Positions 43,316-53,857 of a DNA stretch of 64,000 nucleotides are shown piece after piece (the stretch's first letter is position 1; every line of letters begins with the position of its first letter). The stretch lies in assembly GCA_963585895.1 (NCBI GenBank), contig CAUZXS010000118.1:26001-90000 (forward strand), read 5' to 3'. Position numbers and translations under genes: made by a program. The notes under the pieces are model-generated. The model searched no databases. It was not told the DNA's origin and saw only the letters and a list, made by a program, of their open reading frames with translations. The DNA comes from Sepioteuthis lessoniana (Eukaryota > Mollusca > Cephalopoda > Myopsida > Loliginidae).

Positions 43316-43537
43316 AACGCTGATGCGTAGTAATATCTGAGAATAGCTGGCAAAATATTCATTAAGAGGACATGGAAAAATTAGCTCCTTATCAATTATT
43401 ATATTATTAATTGAGATTATTATTTATGATAAATTTAATGGATTTCAGGTGCTCACCAAACACACAGGACGAATAGAAATTGCTTTTTAGGTGTGTCTAT
43501 AAAGAATTCCTATTGATAACAAGAACAAATAATAGCT

Positions 43538-43735
43538 AAGTATATGGACCCCCGCATATGGCCAAGCAAAAGCAGGACGACAAGCTCGAACATACATACA
43601 GCAGCTATGTGAGGATACGGGATGTAACCCTGAAGACCTGCCAGAGGCGATGAATGACAAGGAGAAGTGGCGAGAGAGGGTTAGGAATATCCGTGCTAGC
43701 AGCACGACATGGTGATGTGGTGTGGTGGTGATGTT
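43538..43735 (+). mobile_element. RTE-like LINE 3' fragment
   Basis: Encodes the RPAFAW-complement segment. The plus frame gives the TYIQQLCEDTG and EAMNDKEKWRERVRNIRAS-type terminus, then a disrupted ATGGTGATGTGG tail. The trinucleotide tail has mutated to mixed GGT/GAT. Confidence 0.82.
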
Positions 43736-43895
43736 CACTTGTAAGCGGTTTTATTTATATTCTATTATTTATTTATTTACGAATTTATTTTGTTATAGCG
43801 AATCTTCTAATTGATTTATCGATTGATTTTAATAGAATGCGGATCCTTCTGGGGTTATTTCAAGCGTAGATTTTATGGAATTACGTCCATTGGTA

Positions 43896-43902
<7 letters not shown>

Positions 43903-43929
<27 letters not shown>
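43903..43929. repeat. (TA)n microsatellite
   Basis: Pure TA tract that directly precedes the ribozyme candidate. Confidence 0.95.
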
Positions 43930-43932
<3 letters not shown>

Positions 43933-43989
43933 GGGATTAGGTACCCTGATGAACCGCTTAGGCGAAACTGTAGTAGGTTAGTTCCCGAC
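43930..43989 (+). ncRNA. Candidate type I hammerhead ribozyme
   Basis: All catalytic core elements of a self-cleaving hammerhead are present in order: CTGATGA (43946-43952), GAAA (43964-43967) and a GUA cleavage triplet (43973-43975), with cleavage expected after A43975. Stem I: GTCGGGA (43930-43936) pairs with TCCCGAC (43983-43989) and ACC (43943-43945) with GGT (43976-43978), with an internal loop of 6 and 4 nt. Stem II is short (two C-G pairs plus an A.C mismatch at the base, loop GCTTA). Stem III has only two pairs (A43967-T43974, C43968-G43973) and a TGTA loop. Such minimal stem III forms are known from hammerheads of Penelope-like elements and retrozymes. The A.C at the base of stem II is the weak point. 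Confidence 0.6.
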
Positions 43990-44266
43990 TCACGAAATAA
44001 TTTTTGTCATTATTTTGCTCAACTCAGTATTGAGCACTTTTTGCCCTTGTAGCTTAGCAGCTATTTACGCTGATTTTTTTCTTTTGACAAATCGATTGCG
44101 TATCTGTTGATTTTTTTCAATTGGTGTGACAAAGTTGGCATTTTCTTTTTTTTCCAATATATATATTTTTCCCCCCTAGACAGTGATTCGTTGTATATTT
44201 TTATCTTCGAATTACTTGCGTGTCTTTTTCCCTTACCGTAAGTGCTATTATTCAGTAAGTTTTTTG

Positions 44267-44315
<49 letters not shown>

Positions 44316-44675
44316 CAACAATGTATTGTTGTCTCTATCAGACTTAGTGGGTTTGTGGCAGACAAAATGCAGTATAATTTAGAGAGTGCTCAATATCTGT
44401 GACAGAGCTACTATATAATATAATAATAAATAAATATATTTTATGTACATTTTATTTTTAAGTAGAGTTTCGGCTCTGCAATCTGTAGTCGCAGTTTTGA
44501 TCTCCAGTAATGGAGATCACGGTATACACTGGTAATGGGACCTAAAAAGGTCAAAACAGCTGTCCAGTTTTTCCGTATGTCATACGTAGGTGTTCGCCGG
44601 GTTTTCAGGTCATGGTAATTCAATTCAAAAAATATATTTTGGTTTCAATATATATTTACTAGCATGGATGTTTAT
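43990..44675. other. Sequence downstream of ribozyme, several small hairpins
   Basis: Holds (TA)n at 44271-44312 and short self-complementary segments such as GATCTCCAGTAATGGAGATC near 44498. No ORF of note. It may be the remainder of the element carrying the ribozyme. Confidence 0.35.
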
Positions 44676-44750
44676 CTGGTTTCATGCCGTCTTTATACGA
44701 CAATCATCAGGCAGAATGATAATTGTCGAAAAAAGACGGTATGAAACCAG
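44676..44750. repeat. Long hairpin, 19+7-bp arms
   Basis: CTGGTTTCATGCCGTCTTT (44676-44694) pairs with 44732-44750 with one mismatch, and CGACAAT (44697-44703) with ATTGTCG (44722-44728). The apical loop is 18 nt. TTATCTG / CAGATAA further out (44673-44679, 44757-44763) suggests the palindrome was once longer. Confidence 0.93.
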
Positions 44751-44774
44751 TGGTCGCAGATAAGTATTCATACC

Positions 44775-44780
<6 letters not shown>

Positions 44781-44814
<34 letters not shown>
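44781..44814. repeat. (TA)n microsatellite
   Basis: Pure TA tract between the hairpin and a SINE-B. Confidence 0.95.
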
Positions 44815-44815
<1 letters not shown>

Positions 44816-44817
<2 letters not shown>

Positions 44818-45028
44818 TTGTCCGATTGCAGTCGAGGATGAACCGAAGGCTTTCTATTCAATAGCTACTAAAGCGCACTGCACCATTCCCTGGAGTGCTT
44901 CCCTTACTCTTGATACGTAACTTATAATGTAGAGTGTTAAGCAAAGAAGCATCAAGTACCATTTGGCGGTCTTTGGTATAACTCCCCACCCTGGGATTGA
45001 ACCCCAATCTCTCAGACCATTGCTGGAT
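44816..45028 (-). mobile_element. SINE-B, diverged
   Basis: GTCGAGGATGAACCGAAGGC, AATAGCTACTAAAG, GTTAAGCAAAGAAGCATCAA and B box GGGTTCAATCCC on the minus strand. Confidence 0.82.
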
Positions 45029-45034
45029 ACATTA

Positions 45035-45725
45035 TATCGGTTAGTTGGTTATTTGGGGTTTATGGCATATCAACAGTTGTAGGTTATTTAATGCCAAATC
45101 CATTCTTATACAAATAATCAGTTTTATTTCAAACAATTTTTTAAATAGAATTGTTTTGATATTTAACTGTGTGTAAACAAAAACTATGATTATGCTAAAC
45201 TGAGTTGTTTGAATTAGAACTGTTTGACTAAACTGAATAGCTAGAAATAAAAATATTTTAAAACTGTACTTATGCTAAGTTGAATTGTTTGAAATAAAAC
45301 TGTTTATTCGTATAAAAATGGATTTGGCATTAAATAATCTACAAAGGTTGATTGCTATAAAACGTAAACAAAGAAACAATTCAATTAAATATCTGCCATT
45401 TTTTTTCACTGTCAAATGTAAAAACAGTGCTATTTTAAACAATTCAGTTTAACACAAGTTCACAGTTTAAATTTCAAAAAGTTCGATTTAACCCATATGT
45501 AGGTCCCTATCAGGTGCTACCACTCCGGGTAAAAGTGGAACTGGGAGCAATTGCAATGAAGGGGTATTCCGCATTCCCCAAAGCTCCTGTATTACTGGAG
45601 CCTCACCATCAGATTGTTTATTATCATGTCCAGGATATCCGTTGGGTGAGGGAGTCTTACCCCTCTGCAGAGGTGCAGTCTGTGTATTCTGCATCCCCAG
45701 CCAACTGGGCCATCCAGAACTAGAG
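45035..45725 (-). mobile_element. HT retroposon split by inverted HT fragment
   Basis: A minus-oriented HT (tail at 45045-45110, modules and head at 45420-45725) encloses a plus-oriented tail-bearing fragment (45140-45380, hairpin at 45325-45360). Head landmarks include GTGCTACCACTCCGGG, CCCCTCTGCAGAGGTGCAGT and CAGCCAACTGGGCC. Inserting an inverted copy makes a large palindrome. Confidence 0.8.
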
Positions 45726-46534
45726 TGTTATAATCAGATACAGTTTCGTGACAGACCCAAGATTCGTGACCCATCTAATATAATAGGTGGCACAGGATGA
45801 CCAGACTTTGGGTTGTTTAGAGTTTGGTTGTTCTAAGGCGAATATATTTTTGGCAATAAAATTATTCGTTTAACACGACGGTGTTTTCTCATAGCAAATA
45901 GTTACTCTCAAAACAAAACGACTCTCCTAAATACACGGCAACTGTTTATACAAAGACGACTTCTATAAAAATGGCTACTTTCCCTATGTAAACGCTAACA
46001 CACCGCGGCACGTTGGCCACATACACGATATGTAGTAATGCAATATAAACAGAAGAAACGCCAGATGATATATTTGCCTTCTCTACTATGTTCCTTTATG
46101 ATTGGACAGTTTCGCATTTAAACGTAAAAGGAAACTTTCGAGATAATTAATACTCCCTAAGGCACAAAATCTCGTGAAATAATTTCCATGCAAAGAGTTC
46201 GGCTCTGTTTGTTTTGGATATTAAATGGTAATTAACTATCATTGTATCTTACAATTAAACCTTCAACATAATCAGTTAGGAAAGTAAGCAAATGTTGAAA
46301 ATATCATTTGCTTGGCTCCACTGAAATTAGCCGTTTATTCACACCGTAATGAACATATTCAGTGGTTTGAAAGTGTATCAGTCAAGATTGCTCACCGGAA
46401 CTGTTGCCCTCGGGCGAAAACTTTTTACCCAACCCCTTCACAAAACGTGCTTCTAAAATTCTATTTACAGTAAAATAAATATAATTCGTTAGCAAATTTA
46501 TTTACAAGTATCAAATGAACCATTTAATTATCAT
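45726..46534. other. Unannotated stretch
   Basis: No repeat landmark or supported ORF. Composition is moderate, so it may be unique host sequence. Confidence 0.3.
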
Positions 46535-46615
46535 TAGTTTATTCTTTAAGAGTTTTTCACATCAGTTTACCCTGGAGTCTGAGTGACTGCAAGTCTCCTT
46601 AGATCTCCAGAACTT
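46535..46615 (-). pseudogene. Non-LTR retrotransposon 3' relic
   Basis: AGAGTTTTTCACATCA and GAGTCTGAGTGACTGCAAGT plus TCTCCAGAACTTT match the LINE end at 1379-1450. Confidence 0.6.
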
Positions 46616-46624
46616 TCCATGTAC

Positions 46625-46790
46625 TTTCTTTGGCCAGTCGGCTGGGGCTGTAGAATACACCGACTGCAGAGGGGTAAGACTTACCCAACGAGTGTCCTGG
46701 ATATAACACTAAATAATATGATAGTGGGTCTGCAGTGATGGTTTGGGGAATGCGGAGTACCTCTTTATTGCCATTCCTTATGCACACAGT
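46625..46790 (+). mobile_element. HT retroposon head fragment
   Basis: CCAGTCGGCTGGGGCTGTAG, ACCGACTGCAGAGGGGTAAG, CCAACGAGTGTCCTGGATAT and GGTTTGGGGAATGCGGAGTA. Confidence 0.85.
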
Positions 46791-47057
46791 ATTTATATCT
46801 AAAACAAATAATTGGTGCAAAGTTATATGGTTTCAAGTATTCCTATCAAATACTAACTATACTATGGTTTAAAGAAATTATTTATATCTTATACTAGTCG
46901 TCAGTTAGTACACAGTTATATGGTTTCAAGTAACTTATGATAATCGTTTATTAACAATTGTTATTCATGTAACTTCCATGAATGAAAATAATTTCCAGTT
47001 TTATGGTATCAAGTTCTCCCATCGAGTTCGAATAATTTTTATTCAAATCAACTTTTG

Positions 47058-47545
47058 CCAAAGTCGGCTGGGGCTGTAAAATACATCGACTGCATCTCTG
47101 CCCAGGAGTAAGGCTTCCCCAACGAGTGTCCTGTATATAACACTAAACAATCTGATCGTGAGGTTCCAGTAATTCTGGAGCTTTGGGGAATGCGAAGTAC
47201 CCCTTCATTGCTATGGCTCCTAGGTCCACTCTGATCTGTAGTGGTAGCACCTGACAGAGTCCTATCAATGGGTCAAATAGAACTAAACTGCGTACTTATG
47301 CTAAACTGAATTACTTGAATTTTTGACATTGAAATTCTACTTACGCTAAACTGAATCGTTTGAAATAGAACTGTTTTGACATTGAAACTGCGTACTTATG
47401 CTAAACTGAATTGTTTGAAAAAGAATAGTTTTTGTATGCTAAACTGGATTGTTTGAAATAGAATTGTTTTTGACATTGAAACTGTACTTACTCCTCTTCA
47501 GGGGATGCAGTCAGCGTATTCTCAGCCTCACTAACAAGGTGGCTA
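47058..47545 (+). mobile_element. HT retroposon, head and modules, no tail
   Basis: Head AGTCGGCTGGGGCTGTAAAA, GGAGCTTTGGGGAATGCGAA, TGGGTCAAATAGAACTAAAC, four AACTGAATTGTTTGAAA modules. The end (from about 47490) switches to an inverted head fragment (TGCAGTCAGCGTATTC) instead of a tail. Confidence 0.82.
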
Positions 47546-48160
47546 CATTATCAGCAAAATTCGGCCATCACCAACAGCGCTAAAGTCAATTATTTTAATT
47601 TAATTAAAAGCGGGAATTTTTTTTGTTGTAAAAACAGCAGTGCTTGTGAAACTGATGACAAAAATGTTACGAAAAATACTTTGCTGCAAATTTTTCATTT
47701 TAAATGAAAAGAAAAAAATTCCATCTCACAAGAAGCAAAGACGTTCTTTGGTAAAGTGGAACTTGCTATTTCTCACCCGCTTCATACCCGTCCAGTTTTT
47801 CTCTGTTCCTAGGACTCATATTGTAGGGCTGATCGAAGGCGCTAAATATGCTGACGTTGACTCTGCTGGGACATCACAAAAATGTAATTAAATAGAATTA
47901 ATCATATTTTCCATTTTCGAAACGGTCTAAGATTTCATTTTCTTGCAAAAAAAAAATGACGGTTTTTTAAAAAGTCACTAATATCATTTATAAAAGTTTT
48001 TGCATTGTCAAAAATCTGAATGAAAAATATAGAAAAAAAAAACTGCTGAATTTGGTGTCAAGGTATTGAGCAACTTCTCTATATAATTACACAGCCGGTC
48101 CGAAATTCTGGAAATGAAATATAATAGGTCATTCAAAGATATTTCCTCGCTGCACGACAC
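47546..48160. other. Unannotated stretch
   Basis: The plus-strand ORF 47640-47891 (83 aa, lysine-rich start) has no recognised domain. No other support. Confidence 0.3.
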
Positions 48161-48163
48161 TAA

Positions 48164-48461
48164 TAATTCGTCAATTGTCACACATGGCATATTGCTAAGA
48201 ATAAGACAATAGTTGCAAAAGAAATTTCGTTAGGAATTCGACTATAGTCACAAACGGAATCTCGCTAGGAATTCAACTATAGTCACAAACGGCACATCGC
48301 TATGAATACGACTATTATCACAAACTGAATTTTACTCAGAATTCGATTTTCATTGCAAACGGCACATCAACAAAATTCGATTATAGTAGCAAACAAAATT
48401 TCGTTAGGAATTCGTCTATAGTCGCAAAGGGCACATCGAAAAGAATTCGACTACAGTTGCA
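48164..48461. repeat. 35-bp satellite with alternating A/B monomers
   Basis: Units start at about 48164, 48199, 48234, 48269, 48304, 48339, 48373, 48408 and 48443, each with GAATTCGACTATAGTCACAA. B units continue GGCACATCGCTA, A units GAAATTTCGTTAG. From 48234 they strictly alternate A, B, A, B, A, B. Confidence 0.92.
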
Positions 48462-48478
48462 CATGTCTAAGTAAATAA

Positions 48479-48745
48479 AGTAAAGTTGGCGACCGCTGTC
48501 GAAGGCAACCTGAAGGCTCTCTTTTCAATAGCTACTACACCGAGGTATAGTGGAGGGTGCTACTCATATCCCTGGATTGATTCACTTTACCCTTGATACT
48601 TACCTTATAATGATGTGTGTTAAACAAGGCAGCATCAAGTACCATTTTTTGAGTCTTTGGTATGACTCGACGTGTGATTAAATCCCGGTCTCCCGGGCCA
48701 TTGGCAAACCTTCAACTCATTAGGCTAATGGCCCGGACCCGAGAA
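48479..48745 (-). mobile_element. SINE-B, full length
   Basis: AAAGTTGGCGACCGCTGTCG at left, GCCATTGGCAAACC and ATTAGGCTAATGGCC head at right. The B box is damaged (GATTAAATCCC on the minus strand complement). Confidence 0.87.
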
Positions 48746-49200
48746 TCAATAACAATAGAGGATTCGAGAAAAAAAGAAAGTCTTTTTTTCCCATGACTTA
48801 TACGTCTGTCTGTAGAAAGCTAAGGAGATTTTGAAAAGTATGATTTTAAAAGAAACAAGAGTAGCATCACCACTTCCTTCGTACTTTAAGAATGACCTAA
48901 ACAACTTGACCCTACAGTTCCGTGCTTCAGAATTTGACGGTCACTGCAGGTGCGTAATAGCCATATTATATCCATGACAACAAAGACCCTTATGTTGAAA
49001 AACTTTTAAAGACAAGAGCAAATAATTCTAACAACAATTGGATCGGTTTAATAACCGAAATTGGATCCATTGTGCTTGAAAAGAAAAATAAATTCAACTT
49101 AGATTTAAATCAGTTTGTAGATATGTATTATTTAAGATTTAAAACATTCAAAAGAAATACTGTGTTTCATTAGAGAGTTTCAACGCAGTATGAATTTATA
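48746..49200. other. Unannotated stretch
   Basis: No recognised landmark between the SINE-B and the mariner element. Confidence 0.3.
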
Positions 49201-49201
49201 A

Positions 49202-50097
49202 TACGAGGATCATTAAATAAGTTTCCAGACTTCTTTTGTATGTGCACTTTTATTGGTAGTACACACATGAAATACTAGTCCCCTTCGAAATAATCTCCTC
49301 CGGCTACAATGCACTTGTTCTACCGTTCCAACAACTTCTGGAAGGCCCCATGGAAGTCCTCTTGTGCCAACGTGTCAATGATCTTCGTCACAGCCTCTTT
49401 CATCTCCTCAATTGTCTCTGAGCTTAGGGAATAACCAAAAGTCACTGGAGCAAGGTCTGGATAACTGGGAGGCTGAGGAACTGTCTTAATGCTCATCTTG
49501 GTCAAATAGTCTGTGAGAAGGATGGGTTTGTAGACTGGTGCATTGTCCTGGTGGAAATGCCACTGACCCAATTTGAAGAGTGCTGGCCTTTTCTGATGGA
49601 ATCTCTTCCTGAACTCCCTTAAAACCTCAACATAGTAACCCTAACCCTAACCCTTTGGTCAATCAACTCTGGTGTATTGACGTCCTTACTCCTCCCACAC
49701 CTCTCATCATCCCTCCGAGACTCCCTGCCTTCCTTGAATCTCTTATGCTACTCAAAATCCGATGCTTGATTCATGCAAGATGCTCCAAAAGCAGTCTGAA
49801 GCATTCCATACGTTTGTGTGGCATTTTCCAAGTTTAAAAGAGAATTGTATGGCATATCTTTCTTCTTAAGTGTCCTCACGTCCAGATTGCATTTTTGAAA
49901 TTCCCCAGCTGTGACAATGAGGCTTTAGTAGGGTGTATTCCAATTCCTGTTGTAGCTGTTCATTTGAACCTGAAACCATAAAAATTGGTCAGTCATCTCA
50001 TAAGATGTGTTGCTATAACATACTGAATTTTTAAGAATCTACGACAGTTTTAAATGCCTGTATAAAAAGTCTGGTAAATTATTGAATGCACCACGTA
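49202..50097 (-). mobile_element. Deleted mariner element, copy 1
   Basis: Imperfect TIRs: TACGAGGATCATTAAATAAG... and, inward from the right, TACGTGGTGCATTCAATAAT..., ending at TA on both sides. Minus-strand frame 49320-49571 keeps the transposase C-terminus with WHFHQDNAP (second catalytic D), a damaged YPDLAP motif (third D region) and FQKLLER. N-terminal helix-turn-helix coding remains upstream. The central part is deleted, giving 896 bp. AACCCTAACCCTAACCC lies at the deletion-proximal site. Confidence 0.88.
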
Positions 50098-50219
50098 ATT
50101 TAAAATTTAGTCTTAAATAATACCAAATTATATTCGTTTGGATATTATAATGGTTCCTCCGTCAAGAGAATACACAAGCGAAACATGTCAGTATGATTTT
50201 TCAAGCTGCTTACTTTATC

Positions 50220-50313
50220 ATGCTGTTGAATGACTGATGTTTAATTGAATTGTTAGTGTTAAATGGCACTACTTGAAAGTATATATCAATGTGCAAACAA
50301 ATCATTAATAAGT
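50220..50313. repeat. HT module fragment
   Basis: TGACTGATGTTTAATTGAAT and TGTTAGTG resemble HT internal modules. It is short and lies directly before a SINE-B. Confidence 0.4.
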
Positions 50314-50553
50314 AAAGTAAACTTGGCGACCGTTGTCGAGGGCGACCAGAAGGCTCCCTTTTCAATAGCTACTACACCAAGGTGTAGGGGAGGGCGCTAA
50401 TCCTTTCCCAGGATTGCTCAACTTTAACCCTTGATACGTAACTTATGTCACTGAGTGTTAAGCAAGGAGGTACCAAGAACCATTTTTAAAGTCTTTGGTA
50501 TGACGCGACCTAGGATTGAACCCAGGTCTCCAGGACCATTTGCGAACACTCTA
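50314..50553 (-). mobile_element. SINE-B, 5' truncated
   Basis: AAACTTGGCGACCGTTGTCG at left; B box region AGGATTGAACCC and GCGAACACTCTAC at right, where the head ends. Confidence 0.87.
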
Positions 50554-50689
50554 CACTTCTTTTTTTAAAAATAGATTTATTAGTATCAGATAGAAATAAG
50601 TGAAACCATTCAACTCTGTGCAAAAAAAAAGAGCTCAGGTTCGTTTAAAAATGTTTTCTACGAAATGGGATGAGAAATAATATATTCAA

Positions 50690-51260
50690 TATATATGTAT
50701 AAAAAAGATTTCGCCTTAAAAAACTTACAATGGTTTATATGTCAAAAAACCAAACCAAAGCATATGATATATATTTAATAAAGATGTATAAAGATTGGTT
50801 TAGTTTGGTCTGGTTTTATAGCACATCAACCATTGTAGGTTATTAATGCCAAATCTATTTTATACATAAAACAGTTCTATTTCAAACACTTCATTCAGTT
50901 TTGTGAAAGTACACTGTTTCAATGTCAAAAAACTGTTCCATTTCAAAAAATCCAAATTAACATGGTAACAGTTTAGTTCTATTTGACCCATAAATCAAAT
51001 GCTACCGCTCCGGGCGAGAGTGGACCCGGGGACTATGGCAATAAAGAAGTACTCCGCATTCCCAAAGCTACAGCATTGCTGGAACCTCACCATCGAATTG
51101 TTTAGTGTCATATCCAGGACACTCATTGGGAGGTCTTACCCATCTGCAGAGAAGCAGTCGGCGTATTCTACAAACCCGGCCGACTGGGGAATATGTATAA
51201 AGTGGATTTAACATTAAATAACCCAACAATGATTGATATGCCATAAAACCAAACCAAAAT
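50690..51260 (-). mobile_element. HT retroposon with flanking tail-only copies
   Basis: Plus-oriented tail fragments at 50690-50765 and 51195-51255 bracket a minus-oriented HT (50790-51195). The HT has its hairpin at 50812-50850, CTACCGCTCCGGGC, GGACACTCATTGGGAGG and AGAGAAGCAGTCGGCG. Confidence 0.82.
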
Positions 51261-51276
51261 CATATGGAACGAAACT

Positions 51277-51313
51277 CAACCTCTACACACACAAACACAC
51301 ACACACACACACT

Positions 51314-51347
<34 letters not shown>
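51277..51347. repeat. (CA)n-(TA)n microsatellite
   Basis: CA tract, then TA tract running directly into the mariner left end. Confidence 0.95.
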
Positions 51348-52074
51348 CGTGGTGCCTTCAATAATTTTACAGACTTTTTTGTACAGGCATTTAAAATTGT
51401 CGAAGACTCTTGAAAATTCACTAGGTTATTGCTATACATCTTATGAAATGACTGACCAATTTTTATGATTTCAGGTTCAAATGAACAGCTACAGCCGCAA
51501 TTGAAATACACCCTACTAAAGCCTCATTGTCACAGCTGGTAAATTTCAAAAATGCAATCTGGACGTGTGGACACTTTAGAAGAACAATATGCAATAGAAT
51601 TCTGGCCAAAGGGTTAGGGTTAGGGTTAGTATGTTGAGGTTTTAAGGGAGTTCAGGAAGAGATTCCTTTGGAAGAGGCCAGGACTCTTCAATTCGGGTCA
51701 GTAGCATTTCCACCAGGACACTGCACCAGTCCACACCTCCATCCTTGTCAAAGACTATTTAACCAAGATGGGCATCAAGACAGTTCCCTAGCATCCCAAT
51801 AGTCCAGACTTTGCTCCCTGTTACTTTTGCTTATTCCCTAAGCTCAGAGGCTGTCGTTATTAGACAATTGATGAGATGAGAGAGGCTGTGACGAAGATCA
51901 TTGACACGCTGACACAAGAGGACTTCAATGGGGCCTTCCAGAAGTTGTTGGAACGGTAGAACAAGTGCATTGTAGCCGGAGGAGATTATTTCGAAGGGGA
52001 CTAGTATTTCATGTGTGTACTACCAATAAAAGTGCACATACAAAAGAAATCTGGAAACTTATTTAATGATCCTC

Positions 52075-52077
<3 letters not shown>
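51346..52077 (+). mobile_element. Deleted mariner element, copy 2
   Basis: TIRs TACGTGGTGCCTTCAATAAT and the reverse of TACGAGGATCATTAAATAAG. 732 bp. It keeps the transposase C-terminal region (the DLAP-like segment near 51800 and FQKLLER ending at 51957) and GGTTAGGGTTAGGGTTAG at 51606-51628. The helix-turn-helix part is further deleted compared with copies 1 and 3. Both ends sit in TA tracts. Confidence 0.88.

Positions 52078-52136
<59 letters not shown>
52076..52136. repeat. (TA)n microsatellite
   Basis: About 30 TA units starting at the mariner right end. Confidence 0.97.
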
Positions 52137-52138
<2 letters not shown>

Positions 52139-52399
52139 CAGCACAAAATAATGCCATAAGAACTAAAATTATCAAAGTAAATTTGATAAATTGGTTGAAT
52201 AACAAGCATATTGGTTATGTGCTGACAGAGATGAAATTATTAATCAAATAAGCCTTGTCATCAACCTGATTGAAAAGGAAGATATGAGGAGCATGATTGG
52301 GTGGGAAAGGGGATTTACTGAGAATTTGGCAAAATAATAATATTCGACCAAATAGTATATGCACAAAGCAGATTTATTTCCTCGTAAACAAGACCAAAA

Positions 52400-53400
52400 A
52401 AATTTTCTTGGGCTTTGAGACAAACTGATGAAAAAATCCCAACGGGAAGACTTTGCATTAACTAACAAAAAGAAAATAATTTGTCATCAGGTGGATTTTT
52501 CTGTTTCAGCGGACCCGAGATTGAAAATGAAATAAAGAGAAAAAATATACTTGAATCTTATCTGGGAGCTGAAAATAGTTATGGAATATGCATGTGACAG
52601 TGATACCATTTGTACTTGATGCCCTGCGAACGATCACCAAGAGTTTGAAACGATGACTAGAGGAACTGAAAATCAGTGAAAGAATCAAGACGATCCAGAT
52701 TCTATCATTGTTAGGTAAGCGAGAATACTTAGGAGGGTCTTAGAGATCTGAGGAGACTTGATATCACTCAGACTTCAGTGAAAAATAAAACAGTTTAAAC
52801 TGGAGTAAAAACTCACATTGAATAAGTGTCTTAGGGATCTATGAGGACTTGCTGTCACTCACACTTCAGTGAATGACCAGCAGTTAACGCTTATGTAAAA
52901 AACTCAAAAATAATTCTCAGTAATTTTTAGATTCTTAACAGATCGCCTAACCAGGCCAGAAGACTTGATCTAGTGATAATTAACGAGAAAGAAAAAAAAA
53001 CTTGCCGTCTAGTGAATTTTTATCGTTTTAACTGTCCGCAGACTAAAAGTAAAAGAAAGTGAAAAGGGAAACCAACACATGAAACTTGCTAGAGAACTAA
53101 AAAAAATGTGAAACATGAAGGTGACGGTGATACCAGTTGTAACTGGAACGCTCGGAACAGTCCCAAAAGTTTTAGAAGAAAAACTAAAGGAAGTGGAAGC
53201 TAGAGGAAAAATCGAGACCATCCAAACTACAGAATTCCTGAGATCTGCTTGAATACTGAGAAGAGTCCTGGAAGCCTGAGGAGGTTTGCTGTCCCTCAGT
53301 CTCCCATAAAAGACCACCAGCTAATGCTGGTGTGAAAAATTCGCCAGACGTAAAATGATACTCTTGAAGAGTTTCAGACTTCCTAATTGGATTCGGTTCT
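52400..53400 (+). pseudogene. Non-LTR retrotransposon C-terminal relics, repeated
   Basis: The plus frame near 52450 reads NKKKIICHQVDFSVSADPRL and near 52990 KKTCRLVNF, both matching the C-terminal region at 1.4-1.9 kb. At 53100-53230 TVIPVVTGTLGTVPK and ARGKIETIQTTEFLRSA are clear. The 3'-end segment (AGGAGTCTTRGAGATCTGAGG-like) occurs three times, near 52735, 52826 and 53265. Frameshifts and stops are frequent. Confidence 0.75.
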
Positions 53401-53795
53401 CACTGACATGGAGGATCTTCACCAAAAATGGCGGGTAGCGTCTAGAGGAAAAGAAAATGAAAGAATATTTCTTTTTTAAAAATGATTAGTTTGTAGAATG
53501 AAATTTGTCTTGCATTTAGAACATAGCTCGGAGAAAAGTTGTTTTTGTTACGTTGGTTGATTGAGGATGATGAAAATTAAGTTGATATTTTCTAGGATTA
53601 GTCTAGTCGAACACATGGCCACGATTATGAGGTTTTCGGTGAATAGCAGAATAAGTAAAACATGAATGTGTGTACTCTAAAACATAGGTAAATCAATCTT
53701 TTTTTCCCAAGCACAGAAGAGCAACTGAACATGTACGGTTTCAGCTGCAATTTGAACTGTCACGCTAATACTATTTTCCTTATCTATACAATTAA
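53400..53795. other. Unannotated stretch
   Basis: No recognised landmark. Possibly further decayed LINE sequence. Confidence 0.3.
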
Positions 53796-53825
53796 GATAG
53801 ATAGATAGATAGATAGAACAAATTG

Positions 53826-53857
<32 letters not shown>

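Noticed and set aside
44699..44742. Second hammerhead (minus strand CTGATGA followed by GAAAC)
   Set aside because: No stem II can be formed that brings CTGATGA next to GAAA, and no stem I is seen. The sequence is explained by the long hairpin.
49635..49655. AACCCTAACCCTAACCC as an interstitial telomere or chromosome end
   Set aside because: It lies at a fixed position inside a mariner element and is explained by expansion of a TTAGGG in the transposase sequence.
52425..52450. CTGATGA in a possible ribozyme
   Set aside because: No GAAAC core element or closing stem follows at suitable distance.
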